From: Verrucomicrobiia bacterium
GTDB taxonomy: Bacteria; Verrucomicrobiota; Verrucomicrobiia; Opitutales; Opitutaceae
Length of the DNA stretch: 18,468 bases
Direction: 5' to 3'
Assembly: GCA_030424825.1 (NCBI GenBank)
Contig: JAUHWE010000015.1
Span: forward strand, 1-18,468
Below are positions 14,215 to 18,468 of this stretch, piece after piece. Every line of letters begins with the position of its first letter. Position 1 is the first letter of the stretch. A model generated the notes under the pieces. The model saw nothing but the letters and a program-made list of their open reading frames with translations, searched no databases and was not told where the DNA came from. Made by a program: the position numbers and the translations under genes.

Positions 14215-14847
14215 ATGAACAAGGCTGAGGAAAATCAGAGTACAGAAGAAGCGGAAGAAGTGGCAGAGGAATCGCTGGACGAGTCTTCGACTTCAGAAGA
14301 GCAGAGCTCCGAGAATGCGAGCGAGCCGTCCAACGAGGACGATACAAGTGAAGCGCCGTCGGAAAAAAAGGAGCTCACTCTCGAGGAGCAACTAGCAGAA
14401 GCAAAAGCGCTCGCAGAAGAAAATTATAAGAACTATCTTCGTGCCGTTGCGGATCTTGATACCTACCGCCGTCGTGTCATTCGCGAGAAAGACGACCTGC
14501 GTCAATATGCCGTTTCCGGCTTGCTGGAGTCGATTTTGCCCATCTATGACAACATGGGGTTGGGGCTGATGTCCGCGGAGCAAGATGCAGATCCGAATGT
14601 GGTCGCGGAGGGAATTCGCATGGTGATAACGCAGTTCCAGTCAGTTCTGAGCGAAAATGGTATCGAAGAGATTTCCCCAGGAAAAGGGGATGCTTACGAT
14701 CACAACCTGCACGAGGCAGTACAGACGCAGCCCAGCGATGATGTTGAGGCGGGTGCAGTGGTGCAACTGATACGTAGAGGATTTTCTCTCAATGGACGGC
14801 TCATTCGCCCAGCCACGGTGATCGTTGCGGGAGACGCCTCAGAGTAG
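14215..14847 (+). CDS. grpE: GrpE, nucleotide exchange factor for DnaK
   Basis: This 210-residue co-chaperone releases ADP from DnaK so that substrate can leave. Residues 1-55 are a Glu/Ser-rich low-complexity tail. A long helix of the dimer coiled coil follows (about 56-110: LEEQLAEAKALAEENYKNYLRAVADLDTYRRRVIREKD). The C-terminal beta wing contains ENGIEEISPGKGDAYDHNLHEAVQ and ends with the family signature VVQLIRRGFSLNGRLIRPATVIVA. It sits 45 bp before dnaJ, the usual pairing, but dnaK is not in the window. No CIRCE inverted repeat or clear sigma-32 promoter is visible upstream. A TATAAT lies only 11 nt before the ATG. No good ribosome site precedes the start. Confidence 0.94.
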   Translation: MNKAEENQSTEEAEEVAEESLDESSTSEEQSSENASEPSNEDDTSEAPSEKKELTLEEQLAEAKALAEENYKNYLRAVADLDTYRRRVIREKDDLRQYAVSGLLESILPIYDNMGLGLMSAEQDADPNVVAEGIRMVITQFQSVLSENGIEEISPGKGDAYDHNLHEAVQTQPSDDVEAGAVVQLIRRGFSLNGRLIRPATVIVAGDASE

Positions 14848-14892
14848 GATTTCGCCATTTGAGTACAACGCCGTAGAAAATCGAACGAAACT

Positions 14893-16041
14893 GTGAAAGA
14901 GGACTATTACGAATTGCTGGGAGTCAGTCGCCAGGCGACCCAAGACGAACTGAAAAAGGCGTACCGGAAGATGGCCGTAAAATTTCACCCGGATAAGAAC
15001 CCGGGCAATAAAGCGGCCGAAGAGAAATTTAAAAAAGTTTCTGAAGCTTACGAAGTACTCAAAGACGAACAGAAAAGAGCCGCCTATGATCGCTATGGTC
15101 ATGCGGCGTTCAGCGGTGGAGGCGGAGGCGGGGCTTCTGCAGGGGGTCCTTTCCATGACCCGTTTGACATCTTCAGCGAGGTATTCGGTGGTGGCGGCGG
15201 AGGTGGAAGCATCTTCGAGGAGTTTTTTGGAGGCGGCGGGGGTCGCAGTTCTGGTCGCAGCGGGGCTCAGCGGGGTTCGGACCTGCGCTACGATTTGGAA
15301 ATTCAATTAGAGGACGCAGCCAAAGGTACGGAGAAAGAGATTTCCTTTCGAAAACCAGTTCAATGCAGTCGATGCAGTGGCAATGGCGCGGAGCCGGGAA
15401 CCGGTGTAGTGACTTGTCCTACGTGTGGCGGCCATGGCCAGGTAACGGCCTCGAAAGGCTTTTTCTCAGTCAGACAGACTTGCTCCACTTGCCATGGCAG
15501 CGGAAAGAAAGTCGAGAAGGCCTGCTCTACCTGTGGTGGCGAGGGCCGTGTGAATGAGACGACCAAAATTAAAGTTAAAATTCCGGCGGGAGTGGATACG
15601 GGCTCTAAATTGCGCTCGGCCAGCAACGGTGAAGCAGGAGTCGGAGGCGGACCTGCGGGTGACTTGTACATCGTAATCCATGTAGCGGATCACGAGGTTT
15701 TTGAACGCCAGGAAGAGAATCTGTTCTGCCAGATCCCGATCAAGTTCACACTTGCGTCACTAGGAGGGACGATAGAAGTCCCCACTCTGACAGGCAAGGC
15801 GAGCTTGAAAATCCCAGCTGGTACCCAATCAGGGACTACGTTTAGATTGAAGGGCAAAGGTATGCCCAGCTTGAGAGGCGGATATTATGGGGACCAGATG
15901 ATTCGGGTTGAAATCGAGGTACCTACGTCGCTTTCGAGCGACCAACGCCAGAAGCTGGAGGAATTCGCGCTGGCTTGTGGTGACGCGGACGAACCCGTTG
16001 GAAAAACCTTTTTTGACAAGGCGAAAAAGTTTTTCGACTAG
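14893..16041 (+). CDS. dnaJ: Chaperone protein DnaJ (type I Hsp40)
   Basis: This 382-residue co-chaperone stimulates the DnaK ATPase and hands over unfolded proteins. The J domain (1-70) carries the HPD motif at 32-34. A Gly/Phe region at about 74-120 is unusually rich in Gly runs. Four zinc-binding CxxCxGxG repeats are present: CSRCSGNG (158), CPTCGGHG (175), CSTCHGSG (197) and CSTCGGEG (211). The C-terminal substrate-binding domains end near [19 protein letters not shown]. The start is a GTG, giving [11 protein letters not shown], the expected family N-terminus. The gene follows grpE by 45 bp. Its TAG stop shares the CTAG at 16038-16041 with the stop of the convergent gene. Confidence 0.97.
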   Translation: MKEDYYELLGVSRQATQDELKKAYRKMAVKFHPDKNPGNKAAEEKFKKVSEAYEVLKDEQKRAAYDRYGHAAFSGGGGGGASAGGPFHDPFDIFSEVFGGGGGGGSIFEEFFGGGGGRSSGRSGAQRGSDLRYDLEIQLEDAAKGTEKEISFRKPVQCSRCSGNGAEPGTGVVTCPTCGGHGQVTASKGFFSVRQTCSTCHGSGKKVEKACSTCGGEGRVNETTKIKVKIPAGVDTGSKLRSASNGEAGVGGGPAGDLYIVIHVADHEVFERQEENLFCQIPIKFTLASLGGTIEVPTLTGKASLKIPAGTQSGTTFRLKGKGMPSLRGGYYGDQMIRVEIEVPTSLSSDQRQKLEEFALACGDADEPVGKTFFDKAKKFFD

Positions 16042-17390
16042 GCTTTTCCTGGTCGAGAATCGACGTTTTTCAATGCTGATGCAATTTCGGCGATGAAATC
16101 GTTGAGCAGTTCTACGGCTTGGGGTTTTGTCAGTGCTTGAGGATCGTAATTGAGATCCATATACAGTTCCTCTGCGTAGACACTTAGAAAAAGAGTGAAG
16201 TTTGTTCGTGGTCGAAATGGGGCGACGGTGACGACTTTCTGAAGGGTTGCGTTCTCTATTTTTAACTTCTGGTTCTTGTCAAGAAGCGGACTGTGACGGA
16301 AGATGCGGCCAATGTTCGAAAGAACTGTGGTGGTGCGGCAGATGTCTCGATGAGACATTCTGCGTATTCCATTGGGGCGAAGACGATGTATCCAAAGTAT
16401 GGCAAGGAAGGTCAGAGCGAGCCTGCCTTTCTTAATGAAGGTCATGTCTTCATGGGCTTTTTTCAATAGTCGAGTTCGGTTGTTAAGGCCTTTGGATTGC
16501 CGGTCGATTGGAACGATACTGATTACATTGCAAGCGGGAAGGTCGTGACCGGAATCGGGTCTAAGATTTTTAGGAATACTGATTCGAATCCAATCGTGGA
16601 TTGAGCCGATCCCCTGTCTTTTCCTCCACGACCCGATCGCGGTATGAAGAAAGGCGATGCAATAGTCATTCACGCTCTTGCCTCGCTGCTGTGCGAGCTC
16701 CTGAAATTGTGAATACCTGTCTCGATCCAGTTTTCGCGAAACGATGTGCGGTGAATTTTCAGATTGTGGACGTTCAGGCTCTGAAAGTGAAACCGGGCTT
16801 AACGGGCTTACTTTTCGCCGAATCAGAGTGAGTGCGAGAGCTAGACCTGCGATTTGTGCGGGGAGTAGAGCGATCTTCTTGGTGAAACTCAGTCCGTATT
16901 GATTTCTCTGTCGTAGGAGATTGGGGTTGGAAGGCCTGATTTTATGCGCCTTTCGAAACCGGTTGTCGTAAGCCAATAGGATATCATGAAGGAATGACGA
17001 AGACGCAACCCCGTCGCAGATGACATGGCTAATATTCAGAAGCAGATTCCATCGGTCCTGGTTTTCGATGACATGTATCTCCAGTGCGACTTCTCTCGTT
17101 ATATCGAATCGCTTTAAATCCGGTTTGAAGGAGAGGGGACACTGATGGTGCCAGTGAATTGGGAAGCTCCTCGAGTCATCGATTAGCCAATGTGGCGTCC
17201 CGAATGATCGATCATCCACAAGCGCGGTTAGAAGTGGGTGCATGGAAGTGATTTCGCGGATGGAATCTTCAAGATTCTTTCGATCCACCTTACCTTCAAA
17301 GTGCAGTTCTTGAACAATCCGGCTAGGGTAGCCCGGTTGGTCTTCGTGGAACATATACTGTTCGAATAAGGTTAGTGGAAGGCGTCGCAC
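16038..17390 (-). CDS. Condensation-domain / acyltransferase superfamily protein
   Basis: This 450-residue protein starts at GTG. It resembles stand-alone condensation or wax-ester/alcohol acyltransferase proteins of the chloramphenicol-acetyltransferase-like fold. The N-terminus [20 protein letters not shown] fits the first lobe. The active-site motif HxxxDG is present as [11 protein letters not shown] (His122, Asp126, Gly127). The second lobe includes [35 protein letters not shown], a latch-like NVISIVPID, and [26 protein letters not shown] near the end. The substrate is unknown: peptide-bond formation, ester formation and glycolipid acylation are all possible. No carrier-protein or adenylation gene is in view. 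It is divergent from a P450 gene across about 180 bp, which suggests a shared pathway. Confidence 0.72.
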   Translation of the reverse strand: MRRLPLTLFEQYMFHEDQPGYPSRIVQELHFEGKVDRKNLEDSIREITSMHPLLTALVDDRSFGTPHWLIDDSRSFPIHWHHQCPLSFKPDLKRFDITREVALEIHVIENQDRWNLLLNISHVICDGVASSSFLHDILLAYDNRFRKAHKIRPSNPNLLRQRNQYGLSFTKKIALLPAQIAGLALALTLIRRKVSPLSPVSLSEPERPQSENSPHIVSRKLDRDRYSQFQELAQQRGKSVNDYCIAFLHTAIGSWRKRQGIGSIHDWIRISIPKNLRPDSGHDLPACNVISIVPIDRQSKGLNNRTRLLKKAHEDMTFIKKGRLALTFLAILWIHRLRPNGIRRMSHRDICRTTTVLSNIGRIFRHSPLLDKNQKLKIENATLQKVVTVAPFRPRTNFTLFLSVYAEELYMDLNYDPQALTKPQAVELLNDFIAEIASALKNVDSRPGKA

Positions 17391-17570
17391 GAGATTGAGA
17401 AAAAGAATACTTCCGAATGGAGTTACTGAGGGTTGAAATCTTTGGAACTACTGCTTCATGACTCTCCTACCCAAAGATGTCCAGAGTTTGAAAGCGATGA
17501 TCGTTCGTTTGATACTGGAGGTGTTGACTGTCTAGTGAGTAGCTGCACCTTGATGTCGGAAGATCACTAT

Positions 17571-18468
17571 ATGATATCATTTACGCGCGAACTTTTGGAT
17601 ACTCTGAAATACCTTAATCGGGCGCGGACCAATATGGTGGCTGCTTGGCCCAAATCGTTTTACAGACGGGAGCTGATTCACCAGAAGATAGCAGGGAAAA
17701 ATATTTTCATTCTCAATCGCCCAGAAGATGTACAGAGGGTGATGGTAACCAATGCGGGAAACTACAAGAAGAGTCTTGCTAATCGGCAGGCGCTGAAGCC
17801 GATCTTGGGAAAGGGGCTCTTTGTGAGTGAAGGAAAGCTCTGGGAAAGGCAGCGCAAACTGATGTCGCCTAGCACCCAACGAAATCGTTTAAAGGGATAT
17901 GCCCGAACGATGGTTGATACGGGGCTCGAAACCGTTGGCAAACTAGATTCCTGCGATACGGACCATGTGGTAGATTTAACCGAGGAATTGACGCTCTTAA
18001 CTTCCGACATTATCACAAGGACGATGTTTGGAGTTGAGCTGGGCGAGCGAAATCAGGTGCTGTATCAAGCTTTTCAAGACTATCTGGCTTCTCACGGGAG
18101 AATTCACATGAGCGAACTGATCGGTTTGCCGGCCTGGGTACCGCGCCCCGGTCAGGCTAGAGGCAAGGCAGCGGTCAGGCTTTTTGACAGCGTGATTCTC
18201 AGTGTGATCGAGCAACGACAAAAATCAGGAGATTCACATGAGGACTTGCTTGAAATGCTATTGGAGTTTCGAGATCAGGAAGGGGAGCCTATGGACTTCA
18301 CTCTTTTACGGGACGAAGTGGCGTCGATCTATCTCGCCGGGCACGAGACCACTGCGATTACTTTGACTTGGGCGTTTTATCTGCTCCACGAGCATCCGGA
18401 TGTAAAACAGCGGCTTTGGGATGAGCTGGAAAGCGTTCTGGAGGGACGTAATCCAAGTTTTGATGATG
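17571..18468 (+). CDS. Cytochrome P450, N-terminal two thirds (runs off right edge)
   Basis: About 299 residues are visible, without an N-terminal membrane anchor, as usual for bacterial soluble P450s. Helix C has WERQR (Trp91, Arg95), which contacts a haem propionate. Helix I has the oxygen-activating motif AGHETT (256-261) in SIYLAGHETTAITLTWAFYL. The ExxR and Cys-ligand motifs lie beyond the window. The form 'LAGHETTA' with LLHEHPDVKQRLWDEL following is typical of fatty-acid or terpenoid-type hydroxylases, but the substrate cannot be read from it. The ATG at 17571 has a GGAAG ribosome site 8 nt upstream; an in-frame ATG at 17553 is an alternative. It is divergent from the condensation-domain gene, so both may share a control region at 17391-17570. 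Confidence 0.92.
   Translation, partial: MISFTRELLDTLKYLNRARTNMVAAWPKSFYRRELIHQKIAGKNIFILNRPEDVQRVMVTNAGNYKKSLANRQALKPILGKGLFVSEGKLWERQRKLMSPSTQRNRLKGYARTMVDTGLETVGKLDSCDTDHVVDLTEELTLLTSDIITRTMFGVELGERNQVLYQAFQDYLASHGRIHMSELIGLPAWVPRPGQARGKAAVRLFDSVILSVIEQRQKSGDSHEDLLEMLLEFRDQEGEPMDFTLLRDEVASIYLAGHETTAITLTWAFYLLHEHPDVKQRLWDELESVLEGRNPSFDD

Noticed and set aside
17524..17552. TTGACT as a -35 box for the P450 gene
   Set aside because: The expected -10 position 17 bp downstream reads ACCTTG, which is a poor match, so no promoter is claimed.

Overview
The window looks like a chromosomal segment from a Gram-negative bacterium of the Verrucomicrobiota, most likely class Opitutia. The reasons are a protein ending in a VPDSG-type exosortase tail (VPDTGST, hydrophobic helix, RRR), a DUF3500 protein, a fused alpha/beta E1 dehydrogenase, an LPS (KdsC/LptC-like) pair and many small palindromic intergenic repeats. 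The lineage is an inference from gene content, not from a marker search. No rRNA, tRNA, CRISPR array, transposase or phage gene was seen.

Positions 1-5764 are packed minus-strand genes. Read in transcription order they are a RodZ-like HTH/membrane protein, ribose-5-phosphate isomerase B, an aldo/keto reductase, a small lipoprotein, a fused 2-oxoacid dehydrogenase E1, KdsC and the start of an LptC-like gene that runs off the left edge. From the reductase to lptC the genes overlap or lie within 15 bp of each other, so they are probably one transcript. The reductase lacks about 22 internal residues, including the strand that should carry the catalytic lysine.

Positions 5765-9860 are looser. A secreted alpha/beta hydrolase, a VPDSG-CTERM surface protein and a secreted DUF3500 protein, all on the minus strand, are separated by gaps rich in inverted repeats. 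These include a perfect 31-bp inverted repeat, two matched 22-nt hairpins, a 218-bp MITE-like element whose terminal repeat supplies a stop codon, and a 26/27-nt hairpin next to ftsK. The VPDSG-CTERM gene has a canonical Rho-independent terminator behind it and a good sigma-54 (-24/-12) promoter candidate in front. Two dyads further upstream could be enhancer sites.

Positions 9861-16041 are housekeeping genes. ftsK is on the minus strand. Divergent from it on the plus strand are a mannose-6-phosphate isomerase, an AsmA-like membrane protein, a possible 25-codon small ORF, grpE and dnaJ. DnaJ converges on a condensation-domain acyltransferase-like gene, and the two stop codons share a single CTAG. 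That gene is divergent from a cytochrome P450 gene cut by the right edge; the pair may belong to a lipid or secondary-metabolite pathway.

No wholly new multi-gene system is evident. The most informative oddities are the catalytic-lysine deletion in the reductase, the sigma-54 promoter architecture before the exosortase substrate, and the palindromic repeat families.
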